A stretch of DNA of 42,573 nt. Source: Streptomyces sp. CB01635. GTDB taxonomy: Bacteria > Actinomycetota > Actinomycetes > Streptomycetales > Streptomycetaceae. This document shows, piece by piece, positions 22,067 through 28,830 of this stretch. The stretch's first letter is position 1, and each line of letters opens with the position of its first letter. Location of the stretch: NCBI RefSeq assembly GCF_002803065.1, contig NZ_NNBL01000046.1, positions 1 to 42,573 on the forward strand, read 5' to 3'. The position numbers and the translations under genes were made by a program. The notes beneath the pieces are model-generated. The model did not search any database. It worked only from the letters and a program-made list of their open reading frames with translations, and was not told the DNA's origin.

Positions 22067-22530
22067 TGCGCAGCGCAGGGATTGTTCTGCTGGTGGTGTC
22101 CGCCGGTGTGGTGTCCGGGTGCAGCGGCGGGAAGAGTACGCCGCCTTCGCCGCCTTCGCCGAGTGCCTCGAAGGCAGCAGCGCTGGTGTCCGATCCGGAA
22201 AGTCCTGAGAAGGGCGCTAAGACACCGGGCCGGCTGGGTCCGGGGACGGTGAAGCTGCCCGTGGCTGCGGACCAGATTGCCGCATTGTCCGTGCGGTATG
22301 ACTGTCTCGGTCCCTCAGGTGGTCTGAACGTCAGTAATGGGACAGCGCTGCGCGCCGGGATCGAAGTGTGTGACGACAGCGCCACCTACGGTGCCTCGAT
22401 GAAGACGAAAGACCTGGATGGCCGGAAGTTCGGCGGTACGGTCAAGATCGAGGCCGACAAGCGGACGCGGTGGCGCGTTTCCGTCAGCATCACCGACAAG
22501 GATGGCGTCAAACAGACAGTCCATAGCTGA
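22066..22530 (+). CDS. Lipoprotein of unknown function
   Basis: 154 residues. A lipoprotein signal peptide (SAGIVLLVVSAGVVSGC) has its lipobox V-S-G-C at residues 17-20. A Ser/Pro-rich spacer (TPPSPPSPSAS) leads to a small beta domain with two more Cys (SVRYDCLGPSGG, GIEVCDDSATYG). By type it should be anchored on the outer face of the membrane. The start at 22066 overlaps the stop of the upstream secreted-protein gene. A GTG at 22048 is also open, but the overlap start gives a standard signal peptide. No domain recognised. Confidence 0.72.
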   Translation: MRSAGIVLLVVSAGVVSGCSGGKSTPPSPPSPSASKAAALVSDPESPEKGAKTPGRLGPGTVKLPVAADQIAALSVRYDCLGPSGGLNVSNGTALRAGIEVCDDSATYGASMKTKDLDGRKFGGTVKIEADKRTRWRVSVSITDKDGVKQTVHS

Positions 22531-22739
22531 ACTTGACTCTGCCGGGGATCTTGGAGTTGCCCGGTGCGTCGGCGCGACTGGTGGGCATGCTCGGGGTGTT
22601 GGCCGAATCGTCACACCGGTAACGCCCAACCAGCACTCTTCAACAAGATCGTGCTACGAGCTCTAAGGCCCCTTTCCCGGGGCCGGTGGGCCATGCGTGG
22701 GCCAAGGTGCCCTCCGTGGGAGCCTAAACAGGCTCTGAC

Positions 22740-22755
22740 CAGGGCATATGCCCTG
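22740..22755. promoter_or_regulatory. 16-bp perfect palindrome
   Basis: CAGGGCATATGCCCTG lies nine bases before the second tRNA-Ser remnant. Possible operator or arm-type binding site of the element that integrated here. Confidence 0.4.
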
Positions 22756-22763
22756 CAAGCGTG

Positions 22764-22823
22764 ACGCTCTTGAAAACCGTCGTGGCGCGAGTCACCGTGG
22801 GTTCAAATCCCACACCCACCGCC
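22764..22823 (+). pseudogene. tRNA-Ser(TGA) 3' half, second copy
   Basis: Anticodon region CTCTTGAAAACCGT, variable arm CGTGGCGCGAGTCACC, perfect T arm (GTGGG-TTCAAAT-CCCAC) and acceptor 3' strand ending GCC. The upper anticodon stem is imperfect and the whole 5' half is missing. Together with 20886-20947 it brackets 1.8 kb that contains the secreted protein and lipoprotein. Confidence 0.75.
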
Positions 22824-22970
22824 CAGGTTGAAGGCCCCTGACCAGGAACATCGGCCGGGGGCCTTCGTCATGCGCGCCGCCCCTTGGCGACCGCGATTCC
22901 CCGTGAGTTCCCTGTCTATCGGGCACGGATGGGGCACGGTCGCTCCGGGAACTGCTCGGGCTGGGCAGAC
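22803..22970 (-). pseudogene. Integrase 3' end ending inside tRNA-Ser, second copy
   Basis: The minus frame reads VPGATVPHPCPIDRELTGN, then KAPGRCSWSGAFN and ends L-GGGCGI-stop, where the stop lies in the tRNA T arm. It shares V-P-x-x-C-P-I, W/S-S-G-A and GGGCGI with the copy at 20926. The frame is closed by a stop upstream near 22975, so only the tail survives. Confidence 0.45.
22830..22866 (+). terminator. Terminator after the second tRNA-Ser remnant
   Basis: GAAGGCCCCTGACC and GGCCGGGGGCCTTC, nine-base loop, nearly complete stem, starting six bases after the tRNA end. Equivalent to the hairpin after the first copy. Confidence 0.6.
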
Positions 22971-23087
22971 TCAGAGAGTCATGAATGGCGAGTGCTCGGC
23001 GAGAAGAAGCTTGCGCAGCATCGAGCGGACGCGGGACAGGAAGTGGCGGCGTGGCGATGAAGATGCAGGCATGGCTCCCCCGGGAGT

Positions 23088-23139
23088 AAGGTACGCATAG
23101 TCGCGTACCTCCAGGAAGGTACGCGCGCATGCGTACCTT
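23088..23139 (+). promoter_or_regulatory. Two operator palindromes before the ArsR-type gene
   Basis: GGTACGC-N6-GCGTACC occurs at 23090-23109 and 23118-23137. The second extends to 9-base perfect arms (AAGGTACGC). Centres are 28 bp apart, so two dimers could bind side by side. The start codon follows 16 bp later, which implies autorepression. Confidence 0.75.
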
Positions 23140-23155
23140 GTCGAGAGGTGGAGTG

Positions 23156-23467
23156 ATGGACGCTGGTGAGTTGGTGCACCCTGGCGTCGAGGAGCTAGAG
23201 GTGGGTCCCATCCTTCTGGCGCTTGCGGACGAGAACAGGCGCCGGGTCATAGCTGAACTGTTTGCGCGCCCCGACGATGAGCGGCTGTGCGCCTCATTCG
23301 ACCTGCCGCTGAGCAAGTCCAGCCGCACGCGGCATTGGCGAGTGCTGCGTGAGGCGGGCCTGGTCTACCAGCGCAGCGCTGGAAACGGGTTGTACATGCG
23401 CCTCCGCAAAGACGACTTGGAGGGCAGATTTCCGGGCCTGATCCAGGCTGTTGTGGCTGCTGGCTAG
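23156..23467 (+). CDS. ArsR/SmtB-type winged-helix regulator
   Basis: A 103-residue cytoplasmic regulator. Winged-helix core: LALADENRRRVIAELFA (helices 1-2), then the recognition region LPLSKSSRTRHWRVLREAGL and the wing VYQRSAGNGLYMRLRKDDL. The HWRVLREAGLV motif is typical for ArsR-family repressors. No cysteine pair for metal binding is visible, so it probably responds to another signal. Start at 23156, with GAGGTGGAG before the ATG. Two perfect palindromes sit upstream. The gene usually regulated alongside (often a transporter) is not present; a repeat and a decayed region follow. Strong family assignment. Confidence 0.8.
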   Translation: MDAGELVHPGVEELEVGPILLALADENRRRVIAELFARPDDERLCASFDLPLSKSSRTRHWRVLREAGLVYQRSAGNGLYMRLRKDDLEGRFPGLIQAVVAAG

Positions 23468-23502
23468 GCCTTTTCGGCCAGCGTTCCCACTCTCCTCAAC
23501 TC

Positions 23503-23647
23503 ACCACTCACCCCGGCACCCATCCCGTCCGCCGTCGACCCACACGTCTGTGGAGCGGGCGTGGTTCATGGCGTCCAGGTGGAGCGCGCCACTGTACGAA
23601 CGATCTGGGCGCCATGGGCCGCGTCTGCTCAGCTCTGTCCGGATCGA
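23503..23647 (+). repeat. Structured repeat, copy 2
   Basis: Partner of 18861-19004. The long stem is kept with the same 22-base loop (23567-23580 with 23603-23616). Two right-arm bases differ from copy 1, and both yield G.U pairs, so an RNA stem would be preserved. The small CCAC/GTGG hairpin before it is kept with a different loop. Confidence 0.7.
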
Positions 23648-23875
23648 CTTGGGGAGGTTGTCGAAGCAATTGGCTGCCGGGCGGTCTTTCCACCGACAGC
23701 TGAAGAGCCGGCCGTCGCGCTGGGCGCGCCGCTGAAGCCGCGAGCGGCAGCAAACGGATACATACATATATTCCACTTGGCTAAAAGCGGCTCCCCCGTC
23801 GGAGCCTCGCGTGCTCAGACCGCAACTGCCGAAACCCCTCGCACCCACTCATCCTCGGGCGGGTGGGGGCTCTCG
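23648..23875. other. Intergenic
   Basis: Contains an unusually AT-rich patch for this genome (GGATACATACATATATTCC near 23756-23774). No gene or clear terminator for the XRE operon is seen. Confidence 0.3.
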
Positions 23876-24742
23876 CTATGCCTCGGCTCTGTCCAGTGTG
23901 TCGATGGCCTTCACGATCAGGGCCCGCGCGTCGGCCCCGTACACGGCCATGCTCCGCAGCTGCTCGAACGCCCGCAGGTACAGGGCGATCTCGGATGGCT
24001 GCGTGATGTTGACCTCGGCTGATGACAGTTCCACTGACACCAGCTTGTCGTCGTACACGTGGAACGTCTCGATGGGCCAGTGGCACCGGTCCTGCGTGGC
24101 GGCCGGGATGATCCCGAGCGCGACCTGGGGCACCGCACCCGCAGTCAGCAGGTAGCCGAGCTGCCCGGCCATGGCCTGCTCGTCACCGATCTGCGCCCAC
24201 AGGACGCTCTCCTCGATGAGCATCAGGAACCGGTGGCCCGGCGTGTGGATGATGCGCGACCGTTCCACGCGCGCAGTGCCGGCGGCGGCGCCGTCGTTGA
24301 CGGGGATCTCGCGGAAGTCGGCGATCCTGCTGAGCAGCGCCGAGGCGTAGCCCTCCGTCTGCAGGAGCCCGGGCACGAGCGTCGACGAGTAGACGCGGAA
24401 CAGCTCGGTCTGCTGGAAGAACCCGGTGACGCTCTCCTGCAGCTGCTTCATGCCCGAGCGCACCTGAAGGCGCCACTCCCGGTACATGGTTTCCGCGTTG
24501 ACGGACTGGGCGACGAGCCCGGCGGCCTGGTCGTCGGCGCCGCACGCGGTAGCCCATGCCCGTATGTCCCTGGCGGACGGTGCGGTGCGGGCGTTCTCGA
24601 TCCGCACCGTCTTGGCGTGGTGCCATCCGCACTGGCGGGCAAGCTCCGTGACCGTGAGGCCGGCCGACTTCCGCAGGTCCCGCAGCCGTAGAGCTACGGC
24701 CTGGCGGGCGGCCTGCGCGGAAGACGACGGGGAGTACGGCAT
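23876..24742 (-). CDS. XRE-family regulator with DUF5753 domain
   Basis: 288 residues. Residues 13-70 form a Cro/CI-type helix-turn-helix (LRDLRKSAGLTVTELARQCG, HHAKTVRIENARTAPS). Residues about 95-285 form the DUF5753 domain (FRVYSSTLVPGLLQTEGYAS, RVERSRIIHTPGHRFLMLIE, LLTAGAVPQVALGIIPAA, VELSSAEVNITQPSEIALYL). Such proteins are abundant in Streptomyces, where they pair with small DUF397 or DUF6879 partners and control development, metabolite genes or act as toxin-antitoxin-like pairs. It is the last of three genes, 24 bp after DUF6879. No strong ribosome binding site. Family very sure, target unknown. Confidence 0.88.
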   Translation of the reverse strand: MPYSPSSSAQAARQAVALRLRDLRKSAGLTVTELARQCGWHHAKTVRIENARTAPSARDIRAWATACGADDQAAGLVAQSVNAETMYREWRLQVRSGMKQLQESVTGFFQQTELFRVYSSTLVPGLLQTEGYASALLSRIADFREIPVNDGAAAGTARVERSRIIHTPGHRFLMLIEESVLWAQIGDEQAMAGQLGYLLTAGAVPQVALGIIPAATQDRCHWPIETFHVYDDKLVSVELSSAEVNITQPSEIALYLRAFEQLRSMAVYGADARALIVKAIDTLDRAEA

Positions 24743-24766
24743 GAGGTGGCCTACCAGTGGGCTCGT

Positions 24767-25291
24767 TCAGCGGATGTGGAACTGGTCGTGCGGTACTGCC
24801 TTTGCCCACACCGTCTCGAACGCCTCAGTGCACAGCTTCGCGGCCGCCGGGTTATCGGTGATCTCCTCGCCGAGCGAGGAACCGTCGCCAGCGAAGTGGT
24901 TCCAGTGCACCCACTGGTCGTCGAACAGCCAGAAGTCGTTCCCCGGCAGAGGGATCGTAGAGGCCTGCCGTCGTGGCAGCCACCGCACCTGCTCGCCCGC
25001 GGCGACGTTCGTGAACGTGCCGTCGTACAGGAACTGCGTGTACTCGCTGACCGGTTCGGACACGATCCGTGCTCGGCGCACGACTGCCCCTCGGCTCACG
25101 GTCTCGTGGATGAGGTCGAGCCAGGGCCGCCACCAGGACGCACGGTCTGCCGGGTCGTGCCGGAACCCGGACCGCCAATCGGCGAATGGGCCCTCCTCGT
25201 AGTCGACGGCGTAGCTGTCGCGCATCTCGAGGTGCACGGCCGTCCGGCAGCCCGCCATCAGCTCATCGAACGTTGGCACGCTCGAGGGCAT
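24767..25291 (-). CDS. DUF6879-family protein
   Basis: 174 residues with the DUF6879 pattern: FDELMAGCRTAVHLEMRDSY at the start, GAVVRRARIVSEPVSEYTQF in the middle, then LPGNDFWLFDDQWVHWNHFA and a C-terminal helix FETVWAKAVP. The family occurs almost only in actinobacteria next to XRE-DUF5753 regulators and is thought to be their partner, an effector or antagonist. The biochemical role is not established. The ATG at 25291 has GGAGG six bases upstream, and its start overlaps the preceding small gene by 29 bases, which implies coupled translation. Confidence 0.83.
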   Translation of the reverse strand: MPSSVPTFDELMAGCRTAVHLEMRDSYAVDYEEGPFADWRSGFRHDPADRASWWRPWLDLIHETVSRGAVVRRARIVSEPVSEYTQFLYDGTFTNVAAGEQVRWLPRRQASTIPLPGNDFWLFDDQWVHWNHFAGDGSSLGEEITDNPAAAKLCTEAFETVWAKAVPHDQFHIR

Positions 25292-25523
25292 CACACGCCT
25301 CCCTGATCATGTCGACCATGTGGGCCGGAATGCGGACCACAGCTTCCCCGTCCGGGATCCCCTTGGCGTGGCCCGGCACCTCGAACTCTGCGCACTCCGA
25401 TTCGAGTTCGGCGCTCGGCTGCCACCCCTGGAACACGAACTCCTGCTTGTCCTGGTCGACCCACACGGTCGGGCTCTGCTTATCTCCCGTGTTGGGGTCG
25501 ATCCCGATGAACAGTAACGACAT
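25263..25523 (-). CDS. Small conserved partner protein, first gene of the XRE/DUF6879 operon
   Basis: An 86-residue acidic protein: SLLFIGIDPNTGDKQSPTVW, FVFQGWQPSAELESECAEF, then IPDGEAVVRIPAHMVDMI and a C-terminal helix. No catalytic or DNA-binding motif. A three-gene order (small protein, DUF6879, XRE-DUF5753) with overlaps suggests that the three form one functional unit. The start at 25523 follows GGAGG by five bases; an ATG nine codons earlier lacks a good site. I know of similar small proteins beside DUF6879 genes but cannot name the family. Confidence 0.72.
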   Translation of the reverse strand: MSLLFIGIDPNTGDKQSPTVWVDQDKQEFVFQGWQPSAELESECAEFEVPGHAKGIPDGEAVVRIPAHMVDMIREACDALERANVR

Positions 25524-25738
25524 GGCGGCCTCCGAGTTCGGCAGGTGCATTTGTGTGCACCACCGTCATCCCTGCGATCGACGCGGTCAAGATACCGAAG
25601 TGGCCAACGTCCCTGCTTTGATGGCTGGTCTGCACACATCTGCACATCGCTGGAGGTACCGCACACGACGGGCCTAGCGTCGAGGTCACGCAGCAACGAC
25701 CACGGCCCGCGGCGCGGGCACAGCCCGGCGGAGGCGCA
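25524..25738. promoter_or_regulatory. Divergent control region with TCTGCACA direct repeats
   Basis: The only intergenic space between the XRE/DUF6879 operon and the divergent DUF6415-like pair. TCTGCACA occurs at 25629-25636 and 25639-25646, exactly one helical turn apart, and a related TGTGCAC lies at 25552-25558. These are candidate binding sites for the XRE-DUF5753 protein. Promoter hexamers could not be fixed with confidence. Confidence 0.45.
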
Positions 25739-26086
25739 ATGTCCACCACTGAAGACGCCCCAGTCGCACCAGCAGCCGGCCGGATCCCCGAGCTGATCCA
25801 GGAAGCCATGTCGGTCACGCGTTCCATGCCGGGCCTGGCTCGCCTGCAGGAGCTGAACCTTGAGATCCGGGCCGAGCTCCGCCGCTTGATCCCTCTCGTG
25901 CAAAGGCAGGTCGACCAGATCAACCCGCGCACGACCGCCTGGTACTCCCGCGAGCGCGCCATCGCCAATACGCAGGGCGAGCTCACCGAGGGCCTCAGCC
26001 CCAGCCCCCTCGCTGCGGCGCTCGCCGTGGCCGAACTCGGACGCTGCCTGCGCACTCTCGACCAGTTCGCGGGAGGCGACCGATGA
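25739..26086 (+). CDS. DUF6415-like protein
   Basis: 115 residues, mainly helical: IPELIQEAMSVTRSMPGLAR, LEIRAELRRLIPLVQRQVDQ, INPRTTAWYSRERAIANTQ, LAAALAVAELGRCLRTLDQF. This matches a small helical family (DUF6415) found in Streptomyces near XRE-DUF5753/DUF6879 genes and plasmid or island functions. No enzyme motif. The ATG has GGAGG four bases upstream. The stop overlaps the next gene's ATG (ATGA). It is transcribed divergently from the XRE operon, sharing its control region. Family call by resemblance; role unknown. Confidence 0.68.
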   Translation: MSTTEDAPVAPAAGRIPELIQEAMSVTRSMPGLARLQELNLEIRAELRRLIPLVQRQVDQINPRTTAWYSRERAIANTQGELTEGLSPSPLAAALAVAELGRCLRTLDQFAGGDR

Positions 26087-26286
26087 ACCGCGCGGTCGAG
26101 GTGAGAGAGCACCACGTGGAGATCCCCGGCATCTGCTTCATCCGACAGCCCGAGGGCGCGCTGCGCTGCACCCTGTCGGCAGGCCACGGCGGTGAAAACA
26201 AGCACTCCTACAGCGGCCCCCTCCGCAACGGCTTCCGCGTCGGCACGACGTGGCCGCGCAGAAGCGGCGAGGCGCAAGCCGACTGA
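26083..26286 (+). CDS. Small conserved hypothetical protein
   Basis: 67 residues, translationally coupled to the DUF6415-like gene by a four-base overlap. A Cys pair in CFIRQPEGALRCTLSAGHGG and a following His could bind a metal. The C-terminus is Arg-rich. It has the look of the small C-x-L-x-x-G-H-x-G proteins that occur in Streptomyces islands. No function can be assigned. Confidence 0.62.
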   Translation: MNRAVEVREHHVEIPGICFIRQPEGALRCTLSAGHGGENKHSYSGPLRNGFRVGTTWPRRSGEAQAD

Positions 26287-26446
26287 GCCCCCGCCGCCGT
26301 TGACTTGGAGGTGGCCGGTAGCGGGACAGGGCGGGCCGCCGACGGCGAGCAGTGGGGGCGGGGCCGCCCAACATGAACCGCCCGCCCCGAATCCCGTAGC
26401 CTGCGGGTGGGGCCCCGACCGGAGCGATCCGGCCGGGACTACTTCT

Positions 26447-26690
26447 GTAGGCGACAGTGCAGGTCCTGGTTCACGGACTTCGAGACCTCAGCTGTCTGCT
26501 CAAGGATGACTTCGTCTTTGTCTCGCCCCTTGAGTGCGATCTCTGTGGTCAGGGTGGACATACCTCTTCGAGGCGCTGGTGAAAGCTGTCTTCCCCGCGC
26601 CGCCGGATCGGCTGGCACCGCCCACAGCGTCCCGGCTCCCGCTACCCACAGCTTCTCGCCCGGATCCCAGGCCTCTGGATCAAGTGATGG
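26447..26690 (-). pseudogene. Degenerate coding remnant with a Walker-A-like string in one frame
   Basis: One minus-strand frame reads L-D-P-E-A-W-D-P-G-E-K-L-W-V-A-G, and later ALKGRDKDEVILEQTAEVS, KSVNQDLHCRLQK and stop (26447-26449). A second frame in between reads GGAGKTAFTSA, like a P-loop. Two frameshifts would join these to a P-loop-containing protein. The reading is tentative; the fragment has no start and no other NTPase motif. A perfect TATAAT on the minus strand at 26869-26874 could be its old promoter. The rest of 26287-26942 shows no gene. Confidence 0.3.
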
Positions 26691-26942
26691 CGCGTACGCG
26701 GCGGAAGCCGCGCCGCGAGATCAAGCGCGTGCCCCGCACTGACGCAACCCTGCCAAGTGGAGTTCACGCACATTCCTCTGTGTTCCTGAAGCAGGGAAGA
26801 GTGCAAGTAAGGAGGTGAGAGGCTTCTCGTTGCCTGTCACATGTGCGCGTCAGTTCTCCAAGTTAGCACCGGATTATACGAGTTCGGCCAGTAACGTGCG
26901 AGGCCATACGGGATTCGGGAAGTCGCCGCCGTCTCACGTTGC

Positions 26943-27518
26943 TCACCGGGTAGCCGGAGAACGGCGGTGGGCAGTGTCGGGCCACACCTGAAGGCGCCAT
27001 CTCACATGGACGCCCGTCTCACCGGGGGCTTCCGGCCCACCCGGCACCCGCACGCGCTCAACCTCAGTGAAGCCCAAACGGCGGGCGATGGCGCCACTCG
27101 CGGAATTGGCCTCGTCATGGTGGATTTCGATGCGATCGATGCCCGGCAGCTCCCTTCCCGCCTGCACGAGGGCAGCCGCGGCCATAGTGGCCAGCCCCTT
27201 CCCCGTCCACGCATGATGGAGCCAATACCCGATGTCCAGACCGCCAGGTCCGATCCGGCGATGCAATCCACAGCTGCCGACCACCAGTCCACCCGAGGTG
27301 ATCGCGTAGTTGTATGCCTCCCCCGAGGCCCACTGCTCCTCGGAGTGGGCCAGAAACCCTTCCCCCTGCTTCCGGTCGTGGGTGGCCGCAAAGGGCATCC
27401 ACGACAGCAGGTGATCACGCGATTCAGTGATCACTCGATCCAGGCTCTCGATGTCGTCGACGCGCCACCGGCGCAGTTCGACCTGGTCAAAGCGAAGCGC
27501 ATCAGCAGGCTGTCCCAT
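26943..27518 (-). CDS. GNAT-family N-acetyltransferase, RimJ/RimL-like
   Basis: 191 residues of the GNAT fold, RimJ/RimL type that acetylates N-termini or small amines with acetyl-CoA. Order of elements: VELRRWRVDDIESLDRVITE (strand 1, helix 1), YNYAITSGGLVVGSCGLHR (strands 2-4), GGLDIGYWLHHAWTGKGLAT (strand 4, acetyl-CoA-binding loop with W-x-G-K-G-L-A-T), RIEIHHDEANSASGAIARRL (strand 5, helix 4), GFTEVERVRV. The C-terminus VHVRWRLQVW completes the sheet. Start at 27518 (MGQPADAL) fits a leaderless promoter. Substrate unknown. It stands alone between decayed segments. Confidence 0.83.
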   Translation of the reverse strand: MGQPADALRFDQVELRRWRVDDIESLDRVITESRDHLLSWMPFAATHDRKQGEGFLAHSEEQWASGEAYNYAITSGGLVVGSCGLHRRIGPGGLDIGYWLHHAWTGKGLATMAAAALVQAGRELPGIDRIEIHHDEANSASGAIARRLGFTEVERVRVPGGPEAPGETGVHVRWRLQVWPDTAHRRSPATR

Positions 27519-27524
27519 GACCGG

Positions 27525-27553
27525 ATGCTGCCTCAGCCTCACTAGATCGACAA
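27525..27553 (-). promoter_or_regulatory. Promoter of the acetyltransferase gene, leaderless
   Basis: TTGTCG (27548-27553), 17-base spacer, CAGCAT (27525-27530), six bases, then ATG. The spacing is canonical and no ribosome binding site exists, so transcription should begin at the start codon. Confidence 0.55.
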
Positions 27554-27926
27554 CGCAATTACCAACACTGAACCCACGGCCATCCCGAGGCTGGACACCA
27601 ACCCCGCCAGTAGGTTCCCGCCGCTGCAACCGCCCAGCGAACCCGCTGGTTTCCGAGCACGACCACAAGACTTGTCCCCCGGTCTGCATACCCGGCGGCA
27701 GTTACGGGAGAAGGCGCTGAACCCTGGCGGACACGACCCAGAGACGGCCCGAGAACGAGCGAATCACTCATCACGTGGGCCGTGATTACGTTCATGCATG
27801 ACCCGGCGCCTCGCCCGTGGCAGGAACCGTCCGACCGAACGCCGCGACGCCGCGACGCCGCCCACGGCTACGTGATGGCACAGGCCGCGTGACTGCGGGT
27901 CCACCGCAGCCAGCGATCTGGCGCGG
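27554..27926. other. Region without a supported gene
   Basis: A minus-strand stretch at about 27540-27640 is hydrophobic in one frame (GNLLAGLVSSLGMAVGSVLV), like a membrane-protein tail that ends at 27542, but other frames and frameshifts would be needed to extend it. Otherwise nothing. Confidence 0.3.
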
Positions 27927-28090
27927 TCAGAGTTCTGAGCCGGGCCCTTGCCGGACGGCTTCCCCCACCGAGACCGCGGCTGCCAGTGCTGTTGCGTCGG
28001 CCGGCGTGGCGTGGAGGTCGACGACGGTTTGGAAGTGGTTTCCCATGAGGAGGGAGAGTACGAGGCGCCACCGACAGTCAGCAGTTGAAA
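27927..28090 (-). pseudogene. C-terminal remnant of an unassigned gene
   Basis: The minus strand ends with WRLVLSLLMGNHFQTVVDLH, ATPADATALAAAVSVGEAVR and a stop. Coding-like in composition but without a start or ribosome binding site; the sequence upstream in the same frame is unrelated. Not recognised. Confidence 0.27.
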
Positions 28091-28308
28091 GCCTGATCGG
28101 GGATCTGAGGACCTGAGCTTGGGAAGCTGAGGTGATCTGGAGGCGGGATCTCCGACTGACCTGCGGCGGAGTGGGGTCGACGCATGGTGGGCAGGTCACT
28201 GTTGCCGGGTGTTGGCTTCCGGATCCAACGGCGGGGCGCGCCTAGGATTCCCGTTAAAGATCAGCTCACGACAAACACGGTGATGCCGGTCCAACGGGAG
28301 GGCGACAA

Positions 28309-28674
28309 ATGGGCGTTTTCGTCTCCATCAGGGGGTGGCTGGAGTGCGACGAGCAGCAACTCGCCGCCGCCCGTCAGGTGATCGCGCACCATTCTGACGG
28401 GCACTACAGCGGCGGCTGGGGCTTTCCGGACCACCACTTCAATTGGACCTACTACGTCTTCTACGGCGGCGATGTTCGCGAGTCGGCCGTGAACTGGTTC
28501 CTGGATCAACTGCGGTGCATAGCCGCCCTCCCTGCCTCCGACGAGGACGGGGACCGGGTTCTCGGACTCTTCGTGGTGAGTAGCGAGGTGGCTCCGCAAG
28601 TTGAGTGGCAGGTGCGGGGTGGATCTGTGATACCCCGGCCGACGGATGACCGACTTGCCTACCTGGCCGAATAG
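28309..28674 (+). CDS. Small hypothetical protein, immunity-like in character
   Basis: 121 residues, soluble, single domain: FVSIRGWLECDEQQLAAARQ, GHYSGGWGFPDHHFNWTYYV, ESAVNWFLDQLRCIAALP, then a strand-rich C-terminus (GLFVVSSEVAPQVEWQVRG). The W-G-F-P and N-W-T-Y-Y aromatic cluster is striking. GGGAGG seven bases before the ATG supports the start. It is followed in the same direction by an Imm11-like gene and then by a SUKH pseudogene, so it may belong to a group of immunity-type genes. That is inference; I do not recognise the family. Confidence 0.63.
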   Translation: MGVFVSIRGWLECDEQQLAAARQVIAHHSDGHYSGGWGFPDHHFNWTYYVFYGGDVRESAVNWFLDQLRCIAALPASDEDGDRVLGLFVVSSEVAPQVEWQVRGGSVIPRPTDDRLAYLAE

Positions 28675-28830
28675 CGCGGGCTGCGCTGCGGGCGACATTG
28701 CCGTGGGCGTTGGGACGACACCCGCTTTGGGAGCGAGGTGGGGCGGTCACCGGACCGAGCTGCGGGTTCCCTGATTTGGCGCAGTGCGGCCGTACTACCC
28801 GCCCTGTGCCCCGATCGGCCACACCGCACA

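Noticed and set aside
26687..26818. A small basic protein (ARTRRKPRREIKR...) on the plus strand
   Set aside because: No ribosome binding site. It lies opposite a coding-like remnant and ends in unremarkable sequence.
26806..26880. AAGGAGGTGAG followed by short open frames
   Set aside because: A perfect ribosome binding site but no start codon at a usable distance that opens a credible gene.
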